Shown here: in pieces, positions 45,772 through 55,047 of the stretch
Numbering within the stretch: the first letter of the stretch is position 1
Layout: every line of letters starts with the position of its first letter
NCBI GenBank assembly: GCA_030651895.1
Contig: JAUSBR010000011.1
Coordinates: 62,001-126,000 of the forward strand
DNA: 64,000 nucleotides
Origin: Sideroxyarcus sp.
Lineage (GTDB): Bacteria > Pseudomonadota > Gammaproteobacteria > Burkholderiales > Gallionellaceae
Direction of reading: 5' to 3'
Program-made: the position numbers and the translations under genes
Notes under the pieces: generated by a model
Database searches by the model: none
What the model was told of the DNA's origin: nothing
What the model saw: the letters and a program-made list of their open reading frames with translations, nothing else

Positions 45772-46131
45772 ATGCCAAACATCACTTTTTCCAGCCCGAT
45801 GCACAAGGACAAGACCATCTATGCAGTCGCCGGCAGCCACACCACAACCGTGCTGACACTGGCCAAGGAGAATCACATCCCGATCGACTTCGGCTGCGGC
45901 GACGGTGAATGCTCGACCTGCCTGGTGAAGGTCACCAACCTGTCCAACAAGGGACCGATGGCCGGCCCGCTGACCGACCGCGAGATCAAAGTACTCAAGG
46001 ACTCCGGCAAGATCACCACAGCGCAGATCGAAGCGATGAAGGTCAACGACGTGATCACCACCGAATGGCGCCTGGCTTGCCAGATGGTGCTGCGCGACGA
46101 AGACCTGCTGATCGAGTATCCCAGCAAATAG
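45772..46131 (+). CDS. FeSII-like (Shethna) [2Fe-2S] protective ferredoxin
   Basis: 119 residues. It begins ITFSSPMHKDKTIYAVAG and has FGCGDGECSTCLVKVTNL. An inserted region, GPLTDREIKVLKDSGKI, precedes RLACQMVLRDEDLLIEY. The overall layout, including the inserted helices before the last Cys, matches the A. vinelandii FeSII protein as I remember it. FeSII locks nitrogenase in an oxygen-tolerant complex. It is in the nifB operon with an AGGAG site. Confidence 0.87.
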   Translation: MPNITFSSPMHKDKTIYAVAGSHTTTVLTLAKENHIPIDFGCGDGECSTCLVKVTNLSNKGPMAGPLTDREIKVLKDSGKITTAQIEAMKVNDVITTEWRLACQMVLRDEDLLIEYPSK

Positions 46132-46140
46132 GAGGTCATC

Positions 46141-46722
46141 ATGCAAGCCGGCACCATGCTCAAACAAAAACCCGCCGCACAGCCCCACGGTCTGTATGCC
46201 GAGTTGATGGCGCATGCGGCCGGTCTGCCCAGCGACGATATCTTCGCGCAGATGATCTCCAGCCAGACCCAAGGCATCGGCGCGCTGCCGCCCTGTCTCG
46301 GTCTGGAGGAGAAGGATTTTTCCGCCTTGCTGACGACGCATTTCCCCGGCGTGCAACTGGTCGTTCGCTGTAGCGCGGAGGACGACGATCAACGCGCGCC
46401 GGAACGCGACGACGTGTTGGCGCTGCTGCTCGAACATCGTGCGCACAGGAACGTCTCGGAAGAATGGATGGCCGAGATCGTCACCAATGCCTGCATGGCC
46501 AACGACCACCTGTGGCAGGACCTGGGTTTGTGGTCGCGCGAATATCTCAGCCGTCTGATGAAGCAGAACTTCCCCGCGCTCGCGGCGAAGAACGTGCACA
46601 ACATGAAGTGGAAGAAGTTCATCTACAAGCAGCTGTGCGAGAAGGAAGATATCCGCATCTGCCGCGCGCCGAGCTGCGAGGTGTGTGCCGACTACCAGAA
46701 CTGCTTTGGCCCGGAAGAGTAA
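46141..46722 (+). CDS. nifQ: NifQ, molybdenum donor for FeMo-cofactor
   Basis: 193 residues. The C-terminal ligand motif CRAPSCEVCADYQNC is C-x4-C-x2-C-x5-C, exactly that of NifQ, preceded by MKWKKFIYKQLCE. It carries a Mo-Fe-S cluster and supplies Mo to NifEN. ATG 46141 has AGGAGG. It follows the FeSII-like gene by nine bases. Confidence 0.95.
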   Translation: MQAGTMLKQKPAAQPHGLYAELMAHAAGLPSDDIFAQMISSQTQGIGALPPCLGLEEKDFSALLTTHFPGVQLVVRCSAEDDDQRAPERDDVLALLLEHRAHRNVSEEWMAEIVTNACMANDHLWQDLGLWSREYLSRLMKQNFPALAAKNVHNMKWKKFIYKQLCEKEDIRICRAPSCEVCADYQNCFGPEE

Positions 46723-46729
46723 TCGATCC

Positions 46730-47611
46730 ATGCGCACTGCCGACCGTGCCGCTGCCGCCTATCTCGGTCTCGCCATCGGCGACGCGCTGGGAGCGACGGT
46801 GGAGTTCATGTTGCCGCAGGAGATCGCCGCGCGACACGGCGTGCACGACAAACTCATCGGCGGCGGCTGGCTGCATCTGAAGCCGGGTCAGGTCACCGAC
46901 GACACCACCATGTCGCTCGCGCTCGGCGATTCGATCCTCGCGCAGGGCAAGGTGGACGCGCTGGCGGCGGCCGAGGCGTTCGATACCTGGATGCACGCCA
47001 AGCCGGTGGACATCGGCAACACTGTGCGCCGCAATCTGCTGCAGTTCCGCAAGACCGGCATCCCGGAAGCGCCCTATTCCGACCATGATGCGGGTAACGG
47101 TGCGGCGATGCGCGTACTGCCGGTGGCGCTCGCCACCTTCGGACAGCCGGAAGATGCCGTGCGCGCCGCCAGCCGCGCCCAGGCACATGTCACCCACAAT
47201 TGCGTGATGTCCGATGCCGCCTGCGAGACGCTGGTGTTCATGGTGCAGGACGCGTTGCGCGGTGCGGGCAAGAACGACCTGCTGCACGATCATGCCCATC
47301 CGCTCGCCGCACGTTTTCCGGAATTCAGGTTCCGCGCGGTCAAGCCCAGCCGCAATCCCAGCGGCTACGTCGCCGACACGTTGAAGGCGGTGTTCCAGAG
47401 CTTCTTCGATACCGATGATTTTCGCGATTGCCTGATCGACGTGGTCAACCGCGGCGGCGACGCCGACACCACGGGTGCCATCGCGGGCATGCTGGCAGGT
47501 ACATTGTACGGACCGGAAGATATACCCGAAGCATGGCTGAAAAGACTGGACACGGTGACCGCCGGCGCTTGCGCTATGCAGGCGCGCTCATTGATACAGT
47601 TGTCAAAATAA
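46730..47611 (+). CDS. draG: ADP-ribosyl-dinitrogen reductase hydrolase DraG
   Basis: 293 residues from ATG 46730. The di-manganese site is in TDDTTM (VTDDTTMSLAL) and NRGGDADTTGAIAG, with AYLGLAIGDALGATVEF at the start. It removes ADP-ribose from NifH, reversing DraT. It lies seven bases after nifQ, so reactivation is tied to the nifB operon, whereas draT is divergent from nifH. Confidence 0.95.
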   Translation: MRTADRAAAAYLGLAIGDALGATVEFMLPQEIAARHGVHDKLIGGGWLHLKPGQVTDDTTMSLALGDSILAQGKVDALAAAEAFDTWMHAKPVDIGNTVRRNLLQFRKTGIPEAPYSDHDAGNGAAMRVLPVALATFGQPEDAVRAASRAQAHVTHNCVMSDAACETLVFMVQDALRGAGKNDLLHDHAHPLAARFPEFRFRAVKPSRNPSGYVADTLKAVFQSFFDTDDFRDCLIDVVNRGGDADTTGAIAGMLAGTLYGPEDIPEAWLKRLDTVTAGACAMQARSLIQLSK

Positions 47612-47736
47612 ATCCCACTTCGTCTGGCAGGTTATTTTTTGTATCCCGTAACAACCCCGCACAACCGTATGGTTCTCGTGTTTTGTCGGGGCATAGGCAA
47701 AGCGTGCCGCGGGCTTAACTGTTAAAATTCCCACTG

Positions 47737-47771
47737 ACCGATCACAGTCTGCACCGTAGACTATGATCGGT
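47737..47771. repeat. 14-bp imperfect inverted repeat ahead of the binding-protein gene
   Basis: ACCGATCACAGTCT (47737-47750) and AGACTATGATCGGT (47758-47771) pair at 13 of 14 positions around seven bases. No T-run follows. It is in the 208-base gap after draG and could be a terminator remnant or an operator for the downstream pair. Confidence 0.6.
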
Positions 47772-47819
47772 ACATAGAGAAGGTAACTCGATTACCTCAA
47801 TATTTAGGAGAGAGAGCCA

Positions 47820-48620
47820 ATGCGCAAATCCACGTTGCTCGCGATGCTTGCCATCGCCTGCGTACTGCCGACCCCGTCTGTCGCGCAGGACCATCCCGCG
47901 AACCGACTCGAACGCGTCCTCGCCGGCAAGACCGTGCGCGTCTGTATCTGGCCCGACTACTACAGCATCACCTATCGCAACCCCAAGACACAGCAACTTT
48001 CCGGCATCGACATCGACATGGCCACCGAACTCGGCAAAGACCTCGGCGTGGCGGTCGAGTTCGTCGACAGCTCCTTCGCCAAGCTGGTCGACGATGTCAC
48101 GAGCGACCGTTGCGACATCGCGATGTTCGCGATCGGCATCACACCCTTGCGCGCGAAGAGCCTGCGCTTCACCCAGCCCCACCTCGCCAGCGACATCTAT
48201 GCGATCACCACCAAGACCAACCGCCGCATCAAGAGCTGGGACGACATCGACAAGGCCGGTTCGGTGGTGGCGGTCGCCAAGGGCACGCTGCACGAACCGG
48301 TGATGAAGGAAAAGCTGAAAGCGGCACAACTGCTGGTGCTCGACACGCCCTTTGCGCGCGAGCAGGAAGTGCAGTCCGGCCGCGCCGACGTGTTCATGAC
48401 CGACTACCCCTACAGTCAGCGTTTTCTGGCCAACGCCGACTGGGCGCGGCTGGTGTCCCCTTCCAGCACCTACCACATCACCCCGTACGCCTATGCCATG
48501 GTGCCCGGTGACGACGTGTGGCACGCGCGCATCGAACGCTTCGTCGCCGCGATCAAACGCGACGGTCGCTTGATGGCATCCGCAAAGCGCCACAAACTCG
48601 ACCCCATCGTCGTCCCATGA
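47820..48620 (+). CDS. Periplasmic solute-binding protein, family 3
   Basis: 266 residues. A signal peptide ends near SVAQ; the family-3 body has VRVCIWPDYYSITYRN, LSGIDIDMATELGKDLGV, CDIAMFAIGITPLRAKSL and VAVAKGTLHEP. It would bind an amino acid-like ligand. It has no transporter partner and overlaps a membrane GGDEF-EAL sensor by four bases, so it probably works as the ligand-binding arm of that sensor. A GGAGAG site precedes ATG. Confidence 0.9.
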   Translation: MRKSTLLAMLAIACVLPTPSVAQDHPANRLERVLAGKTVRVCIWPDYYSITYRNPKTQQLSGIDIDMATELGKDLGVAVEFVDSSFAKLVDDVTSDRCDIAMFAIGITPLRAKSLRFTQPHLASDIYAITTKTNRRIKSWDDIDKAGSVVAVAKGTLHEPVMKEKLKAAQLLVLDTPFAREQEVQSGRADVFMTDYPYSQRFLANADWARLVSPSSTYHITPYAYAMVPGDDVWHARIERFVAAIKRDGRLMASAKRHKLDPIVVP

Positions 48621-51600
48621 CACACAAGGCGCTGCAACTGCGCCAGATCTTCCTTGCCGCCCTGCTGCTATTCGTCTGCGGCATGTTCTCCATCACCGCG
48701 TACACGCTGTGGCGTTTGCGCGCCGACGCAATCCACAGCGGCCTCGATATATCGGCGATGCACACCCGCAGCTTCGAGGATTTCCTGACCCAGAACCTGC
48801 ATGTCACCGAGCTCATCGCAGCCAACGCGCTGACCGGGGAAGACAGCCGACCGGCACCGCTCCACCTCAAGAACGACTTCGATGCCATCCTGCGTCACGC
48901 GCCCTTTCTGCGCTCGATGTCCCTGCTCAACGAGCAGAACCGCATATACGCCAGTTCCAACCAGGCCAATGTCGGCATCGCGATCTCGACCCGCAGATAC
49001 CTGCCGCCCGTGGCGGGCCCCCAGGACATCCTGCGCATCGGCCATCCCTGGGCCGGTCGCGACTTCGCCGACGGCAGAGCGTCCAGCGCCCAGTCGCCGG
49101 TGGAAGCCGAAGCGCAGTATTTCATTCCGGTCACCCGCACACTCAAAATCGGCGATCGCGTCGTGACGCTGCTGTTCGCCCTCAACCCGGATTATTTCGT
49201 CAACCATATCGCACAGAAACTCGAGAACGGGGAAGGCTCGGTCGAGGTGTTGCTCTACGATGGCACCCTGTTGATGGATACCGATCCGTCGAAGAGCATA
49301 GGGGCGGTTCACGAATTCATCGAACAGGATATGCGGCTGGCCGAGATCGAGTCCGGCAAGTTCGAGGAGATGTTCGGCAACGGCCAGCATGAGCTGACCT
49401 CCTATCGCGCCTCCCGCCTCTACCCGTTCGTGATCGTCACCCATCTGCATCGCGAGTTCGCCTTGCGCCAATGGCAGACCGAGTCCAAGACCATACTCGG
49501 CGTCGTCATTCCGGCATTGCTGCTCATCCTGCTGCTGGCCACCGCATTCTATCGCCGCCAACAGCAGATCATGGCGCAGCGCGCGGAGGCCGAGCGGCTG
49601 CAGCGCATCAACGCCACGGTGTTCGATTCCAGCAGCGAGTCGATCCTGATCACCGACCTCAATGCCGACATCATCTCGGTCAATCAGGCCTTCACCCGCA
49701 TCACCGGCTACCGTCCAGACGAGGTCATCGGAAGCAATCCCCGCATCCTCTCCTCGGGCAAACAAACCGCGGATTTTTACGCGCAGATGTGGAAGACCCT
49801 GCTGCACAACGGCGTCTGGCACGGCGAACTGGTCAACCGCCACAAGAACGGCGAGCTCTACGATATCCACATGTCGATCACCGCCTCCCGCGACAGGATG
49901 GGCAGGCTGCAGCACTATATCGGCGTCGCCACCGACATCACCGAACGCAAGCAGGCCGAACGGGCGCTGCGCAGGGAAAGCGAAAAGAACCTGGCACTGC
50001 TGCGCAATGCCAGCGACGGCATCCACATCCTCGACAGCGACGGCAACATCATCGAGGTCAGCGATTCGTTCTGCACCATGCTCGGCTACACGCGCGAGGA
50101 GATGATCGGCATGAACGTCGCGCAGTGGGAGGCTCACTTCGCGGGCAGCGAACTCATCCGCGTGTTCAAACAGCAATTCGAACAAAAGAGACGTTCCGAG
50201 TTCGAGACTTGCCACCGGCGCAAGGACGGCACCGTCCTCGATGTCGAGGTCAGCGGCTTCCCGCTCGAACTCGACGGCAAGCTGGTCGTATTCAATTCGT
50301 CGCGTGACATCACAGCACGCAAACAGACGGAGGCCGAACTACGCATCGCCGCCTCCGCTTTCGAGACACAAGACGGCATCCTGATCACCGATGCCGACAA
50401 CACCATCCTCAGGGTCAACCGCGCCTTCACCGACATCACCGGCTACAGCGCCGACGACGTCATCGGCAAGAACCCGCGCATCCTCAAGTCGGGCCATCAC
50501 GATGCCAATTTCTACAAGACCCTGTGGGCCAGCATCAACAACACCGGCGCATGGAAAGGCGAGATCTGGAACCGGCGCAAGAACGGCGCAACCTATCCGG
50601 AACGGCTCTCCATCACCGCGGTGAAAGACCCGAACGGCCGCGTCACCAATTACGTCGCTTCGCTGGCCGACATCACCATGCACAAGGCGGCCGAAGAGGA
50701 GATCAAGAGTCTCGCGTTCTATGACCCGTTGACCCAGTTGCCCAACCGCAGGCTTCTGCTGGATCGCCTGCAGCAGGCGTTGGTCTCCAGCACGCGTAGC
50801 GGCAAGGAAGGTGCGCTGTTGTTCATCGATCTGGACAACTTCAAGACACTGAACGACACGCTTGGCCACGACATGGGCGACCTGTTGCTGCGGCAAGTGG
50901 CGCAGCGTCTCGGCGGTTGCGTCCGCGAGGGAGATACGGTGGCCCGGTTGGGCGGCGACGAGTTCGTGGTGATGCTGGAGGACCTGAGCATCGAGGCCAT
51001 CGAAGCCGCGGCACAGACAGAAGCCATCAGCGAGAAAGTCATTGCGGCCCTGAACATCCCCTACCATCTGGATACCTACGAGTACCACAGCACGCCCAGT
51101 ATCGGCGCCACCCTGTTCAATGGCCAGCAGCAGGTGATCGACGAGCTGTTCAAACAAGCCGACATCGCCATGTATCAGGCCAAGAAGGCGGGCCGCAACA
51201 CCCTGCGCTTCTTCGACCCGCAAATGCAGGAGACCCTCAATATCCGGGCTGCGCTTGAGAGCGACCTGCGCAAGGCGCTGGAACGCAGCCAGTTCGTCCT
51301 GTATTACCAGGTTCAGGTCGACAATTCGCGCCGCCCGTTCGGGGCCGAGGCGCTGATACGCTGGACACACCCCGAGCGCGGTCTGGTGGCACCGGATCAG
51401 TTCATCCCGCTGGCGGAAGAATCGGAATTGATCCTGCCCATCGGCCTGTGGGTCCTGGACACTGCCTGCGCCCAACTCAAGAACTGGGAACATGACCCGC
51501 TCACCCGCGAGCTCAGTCTCTCGGTGAACGTCAGCGCCAAGCAACTGCATCAAACCGATTTTGTCGCCCAGGTGCAGACGGTGATTCGGCACCATGCCAT

Positions 51601-52003
51601 CAGACCGAACCTGCTCAAGCTGGAGATGACCGAAAGCATGCTGCAGGGAAACATCGAGGACACCATCGTGATCATGAACGCATTGAAGGAGATCGGCGTC
51701 CGCTTCTCCCTCGACGACTTCGGCACCGGCTATTCATCCCTGCAGTACATCAAGCGCCTGCCGCTCGAACAACTCAAGATAGACCGCTCCTTTGTCAGCG
51801 ATGTCGTTTCCGACAGCAGCGACAAAGCGATCGTGAACACCATCATCGCCATGGCGCACAGCATGAACTTGAATGTCATCGCGGAAGGGGTGGAAACGGA
51901 AGAGCAGCAGGAATACCTGCTTGGTCACGGCTGTACGCACTTCCAGGGCTACCTGTTCAGCAAACCGGTCCCGATCGGGCAATTCGAGGCGTTGTTGAAG
52001 TAA
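48617..52003 (+). CDS. Membrane sensor with Cache-like, PAS x3, GGDEF and EAL domains
   Basis: 1128 residues from ATG 48617. A span (about 10-30) is followed by a periplasmic Cache-like domain to about 290 and a second span (about 295-315). Three PAS domains cover about 340-690, one with the SIT-DL motif of the family. GGDEF has LGGDEF (active form) and EAL has AEALIRW, EMTES and DDFGTGYSS. It makes or degrades c-di-GMP. The four-base overlap with the binding protein suggests a two-part receptor. Confidence 0.94.
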   Translation: MTHKALQLRQIFLAALLLFVCGMFSITAYTLWRLRADAIHSGLDISAMHTRSFEDFLTQNLHVTELIAANALTGEDSRPAPLHLKNDFDAILRHAPFLRSMSLLNEQNRIYASSNQANVGIAISTRRYLPPVAGPQDILRIGHPWAGRDFADGRASSAQSPVEAEAQYFIPVTRTLKIGDRVVTLLFALNPDYFVNHIAQKLENGEGSVEVLLYDGTLLMDTDPSKSIGAVHEFIEQDMRLAEIESGKFEEMFGNGQHELTSYRASRLYPFVIVTHLHREFALRQWQTESKTILGVVIPALLLILLLATAFYRRQQQIMAQRAEAERLQRINATVFDSSSESILITDLNADIISVNQAFTRITGYRPDEVIGSNPRILSSGKQTADFYAQMWKTLLHNGVWHGELVNRHKNGELYDIHMSITASRDRMGRLQHYIGVATDITERKQAERALRRESEKNLALLRNASDGIHILDSDGNIIEVSDSFCTMLGYTREEMIGMNVAQWEAHFAGSELIRVFKQQFEQKRRSEFETCHRRKDGTVLDVEVSGFPLELDGKLVVFNSSRDITARKQTEAELRIAASAFETQDGILITDADNTILRVNRAFTDITGYSADDVIGKNPRILKSGHHDANFYKTLWASINNTGAWKGEIWNRRKNGATYPERLSITAVKDPNGRVTNYVASLADITMHKAAEEEIKSLAFYDPLTQLPNRRLLLDRLQQALVSSTRSGKEGALLFIDLDNFKTLNDTLGHDMGDLLLRQVAQRLGGCVREGDTVARLGGDEFVVMLEDLSIEAIEAAAQTEAISEKVIAALNIPYHLDTYEYHSTPSIGATLFNGQQQVIDELFKQADIAMYQAKKAGRNTLRFFDPQMQETLNIRAALESDLRKALERSQFVLYYQVQVDNSRRPFGAEALIRWTHPERGLVAPDQFIPLAEESELILPIGLWVLDTACAQLKNWEHDPLTRELSLSVNVSAKQLHQTDFVAQVQTVIRHHAIRPNLLKLEMTESMLQGNIEDTIVIMNALKEIGVRFSLDDFGTGYSSLQYIKRLPLEQLKIDRSFVSDVVSDSSDKAIVNTIIAMAHSMNLNVIAEGVETEEQQEYLLGHGCTHFQGYLFSKPVPIGQFEALLK

Positions 52004-52028
52004 GGCTGCGCAGTTCGAAACCGCAGCC
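52004..52028. terminator. Terminator-like hairpin between convergent genes
   Basis: GGCTGCG (52004-52010) and CGCAGCC (52022-52028) are exact reverse complements, immediately after the TAA of the GGDEF-EAL gene and before the convergent gene's end. It has no T-run, so terminator activity is only suggested. Confidence 0.5.
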
Positions 52029-52037
52029 GCCAGCCGC

Positions 52038-52673
52038 CTATTTCTTGTTGAGCTTGTCGATCGCGTCTTTCAGGGCCTTCAGCTGGGCGGGGGTCTTCTC
52101 TGTCGCAGGGGGCGCAGTTGCTACCGGCTTCTTTTCGACTGTCGCCGGCGCGGCATGGGGCTTGTCCGCGACTGTGGCTGCTGGCACGACTGCGGGTTTG
52201 GTCTCTTCTACTGCCGCAGCAGCTGCCGGCACCGGTGCCGCAACCGGGGCAGCATGCACGGGAACACTCTCTGCGGCTTTCAATTGCTCTTCCAGCGTGG
52301 GCGCAACTTTCAATTTGGTTTGCAGACGGCTCACATGCTGGACGATCGCGGTTTCGCGTTCCTCTGCTTTCTTGCGTTCTTCCGCACGCTGCGACCGCTC
52401 GCGCGCCAGGGTGAATTTCAGACTCTCCAGTTCGTTCTTCGTTTCCGTCAGGCTTGCGCCCAGACTCTCGATGCGCGCGCCGGAGTCATCCGCTTGCGGC
52501 GGCGCGGAACGGCCGAGGACGAGCGCGGCGATGGCGAGTGCCAGTGCAAGCAATGCGACAACCGGTGCCGTCAATAGCGCGTAATGCGCAATCACCTTCA
52601 GTCTTGCCCGCAACGAGCCGCTTTCGACGGGCTCTGCCGCGTCCTCTTCTTCCCTGTCGATTCTCCTGTCCAT
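52038..52673 (-). CDS. Membrane-anchored coiled-coil, Ala/Pro-rich protein
   Basis: 211 residues. One membrane span (about 28-53) is followed by a coiled coil (about 65-125, LESLKFTLARERSQRAEER) and an Ala/Pro/Val-rich low-complexity tail to a Lys-rich end. The N terminus is acidic and cytoplasmic. No family is recognised. Such proteins often act in envelope scaffolding. It is convergent with the GGDEF-EAL gene. Confidence 0.75.
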   Translation of the reverse strand: MDRRIDREEEDAAEPVESGSLRARLKVIAHYALLTAPVVALLALALAIAALVLGRSAPPQADDSGARIESLGASLTETKNELESLKFTLARERSQRAEERKKAEERETAIVQHVSRLQTKLKVAPTLEEQLKAAESVPVHAAPVAAPVPAAAAAVEETKPAVVPAATVADKPHAAPATVEKKPVATAPPATEKTPAQLKALKDAIDKLNKK

Positions 52674-52812
52674 GATGCCCCCCGATCGAAACTGCAGCCG
52701 GAACCTTCCTGCCGTGGTTCGAGTCTAGCACCATGTCCGGCCCGCGGACAAAGCCTTAAGCTCGTGTAAACTCACGGCTGCATTGAATCCATCCGGCGAA
52801 GGGAATCAGGAA

Positions 52813-54180
52813 ATGAACATCGCGGTGCGTATCACTCTCGGCCTGCTGACCACCTTGTGGCTGCAAACCGCATGGGCCGAAGTATCCATCCCCGGCACCA
52901 GCGAAGAATGCATCCTGGAGCCTATCTTCGAAAGCAAGGTCTGCACCGTGGAGGCGAACCGCGACGCCAAAGTCGGCGTGATCCTCATCCACGGTCTCGG
53001 CGGCTCCACCGACGACTGGATAAACACCATCCCCGCGTTGGCCAAAAATTTCCATGTGCTCGCCTTCGACCTGCCCGGCTTCGGCAAATCGGACAAGGGC
53101 AGTCAGGAGTACTCGCCCACACGCTATGCACGTCTTGCGCATTTTCTGGCCGACCATCATTTCCACGACAAGACCTATCACATCGTCGGCCATTCCATGG
53201 GCGGCGCCATCGCGCTGCGTTTCGCCGCGCAACGACCACTGCGCTTCCAGCGTCTGGTGCTGATCGATGCGGCCGGCATCCTGCATCCGCAGGTGATTTC
53301 GAAATTCCAGGCCGGCTCCTTCCTCGAGCGCAACAGCGGCGTGAAGCAAACGCGCGGATTCGCCGAGCGCCTGTCCGGAAAAATACTGGAACAAGTGGAC
53401 AAGCTGCCGATCTCGCCCATCGACATCGCCAGCTCTGCATTGGGGAGAGAACATGTACTGCAAGGCGGCCCTGAAAAGATCGCCGCACTCGAACTGGCCG
53501 GAGAGGATTTTAGCCAGGCCGTCACTGCGGTCAGCGAACCCACCCTCATCCTGTGGGGCGATGCGGACCTGACCGTTCCGCTGCGCACCGGCAAAGTGCT
53601 CGCGGCGCGCATGCCGCACGCGCGGCTGCAGATCATCGCCGATGCTGCACATGAACCCATGAACGATCAGCCCAAGGAAGTGAACAAGCTGGTCAACAGT
53701 CATCTGCAGGCAAGCGATGAGAAATTGAAAGAGCAATTCGAGCAGCCCGCGGCGAAACCCGCCTTCGCCAGCGACCGTGTGGGCACCTGCTCGAACGATT
53801 CCGGCATGACATTCGAAGGCGACTACCGCAGCATCGATCTGCGTGACTGCAGCGGCATCACCATCCGCAACGCGCGCATCGGCCACCTGCACGTGTACAA
53901 CTCCAGGGCGACGCTGACCGACACCGACATCATCGGCAAGGAAGAAGGCGTGTACGCGGAATACGCCGACCTCACCTTCACCAACGGCGACATCTCCGGC
54001 GACACCGCCATCAATGCGAAATACAGCCGCCTCGACATGGCCGGTGTGCACCTGAAGGGCGACAAGGATGCCGTCAAGGCGCTCGGCAGCAAGGTCGTGT
54101 TCTCCATCAGCGAGATCCGCAGCCCGCATACCGACGGTGCGATACATGCGTACAAGCAGATGGATGACGGGGTGTTGTAA
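52813..54180 (+). CDS. Secreted alpha/beta hydrolase fused to a C-terminal repeat domain
   Basis: 455 residues from ATG 52813 with a signal peptide (to about TAWA). The hydrolase part has GHSMGG (nucleophile Ser), LWGDADLT (Asp) and DAAHEPM (His), a full triad. The last 130 residues contain short repeating strands (SIDLRDCSGITIRNARIG, HLHVYNSRATLTDTDI, DLTFTNGDISGDTAIN), typical of a right-handed beta-helix. The fusion is unusual; the repeat domain may bind polysaccharide or envelope. Esterase or lipase substrate unknown. Confidence 0.85.
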   Translation: MNIAVRITLGLLTTLWLQTAWAEVSIPGTSEECILEPIFESKVCTVEANRDAKVGVILIHGLGGSTDDWINTIPALAKNFHVLAFDLPGFGKSDKGSQEYSPTRYARLAHFLADHHFHDKTYHIVGHSMGGAIALRFAAQRPLRFQRLVLIDAAGILHPQVISKFQAGSFLERNSGVKQTRGFAERLSGKILEQVDKLPISPIDIASSALGREHVLQGGPEKIAALELAGEDFSQAVTAVSEPTLILWGDADLTVPLRTGKVLAARMPHARLQIIADAAHEPMNDQPKEVNKLVNSHLQASDEKLKEQFEQPAAKPAFASDRVGTCSNDSGMTFEGDYRSIDLRDCSGITIRNARIGHLHVYNSRATLTDTDIIGKEEGVYAEYADLTFTNGDISGDTAINAKYSRLDMAGVHLKGDKDAVKALGSKVVFSISEIRSPHTDGAIHAYKQMDDGVL

Positions 54181-54383
54181 CGGGCGGCAGGATTGCGGGA
54201 TCGAATCGAGTCCGGCACCTTTGAGCTCAAAGAAGTGGGGGAATTTGAAGATGTCGTTTTTTCTGGCAAGGGTGGTGTGTATATGAAATGTTCTCACATG
54301 CGAATCAATGGGCTGTCATTCCATATCCCAGATTATCCGACAGATCATCAGACACTTTTGGTGTCTAATCTAAATTGGGCATC
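54181..54383. other. Intergenic region, left flank of the cassette gene
   Basis: 203 bases of lower GC. A 64-codon open frame from 54193 has no ribosome site and no recognisable family, so I do not call it. The left recombination point of the downstream cassette should be here, but no clear GTTRRRY is seen. Confidence 0.35.
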
Positions 54384-55046
54384 ATGACCTCGCGCGAGTT
54401 TGAGCTTCTAACCATTCCGACCATTCATCAGAATGTAGGCTCCGTTGTCGACACCCTTTTGCTGCCTCAAGGGTTTGTTTCGCTAAAGCCTTTACAGTGG
54501 GTGCGAAGCGACGATGCGCCCATCCGCCAGGTGTTCGAGTACCGACAACTTAAGGGTGGCGCACTCGCCCCTGCCTGGGGGTACTCATTAGACTTCGTAC
54601 CCCATTTCTCCGGACGAGAAATGAAATGGCACAGAACCGAGAAGTCGGCGCTCCTCGATGCCTTCGTTGACGGCCAACGTCATCGAGACCTATTGCTGAC
54701 CTATATGTACGGAGTATCTGGCCTGCTAGAGAACTTGCATCATCGGGTAACTGCCGCAGTCCAAATGGCGAGCCAATTCTGGGCAAAGGGCGACACTCCT
54801 CACCGCGTGTACTCCATAGTTGAAGAGTTGCGCTCCGAGCCAGGATCTAATTGCTTCGTGCAGTTGCCTATCGCCAACGCCTTTTGTCTCGCACGGAACG
54901 GCCGCGAGGCCGAGGGGAGGGCCGAGCTGGAGGGCATCATGCAAGACAGAGGCCACTATCCATCAACCGGGCTAAGCGAGAAGACCATCGCTAAGGTTTG
55001 GGTAGCCTTCCGCGACGCTAGTTCCACCGGGGAAGGGACGCCGTGA
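54384..55046 (+). CDS. Cassette-encoded protein of unknown function
   Basis: 220 residues from ATG 54384 (MTSREFELLTIPTI). No signal peptide or membrane span. The middle LLTYMYGVSGLLENLHHRVTAAVQMASQFW is helical. No family recognised. Its TGA is one base before an attC site, the standard arrangement for the gene of an integron cassette, and no integrase is nearby. Codon use is less GC-rich than in the neighbours. An in-frame TTG at 54375 is less likely as start. Confidence 0.78.
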   Translation: MTSREFELLTIPTIHQNVGSVVDTLLLPQGFVSLKPLQWVRSDDAPIRQVFEYRQLKGGALAPAWGYSLDFVPHFSGREMKWHRTEKSALLDAFVDGQRHRDLLLTYMYGVSGLLENLHHRVTAAVQMASQFWAKGDTPHRVYSIVEELRSEPGSNCFVQLPIANAFCLARNGREAEGRAELEGIMQDRGHYPSTGLSEKTIAKVWVAFRDASSTGEGTP

Positions 55047-55047
55047 T

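Noticed and set aside
54193-54387. A 64-codon frame upstream of the cassette gene
   Set aside because: No ribosome site, no recognisable family, and it overlaps the cassette gene start.
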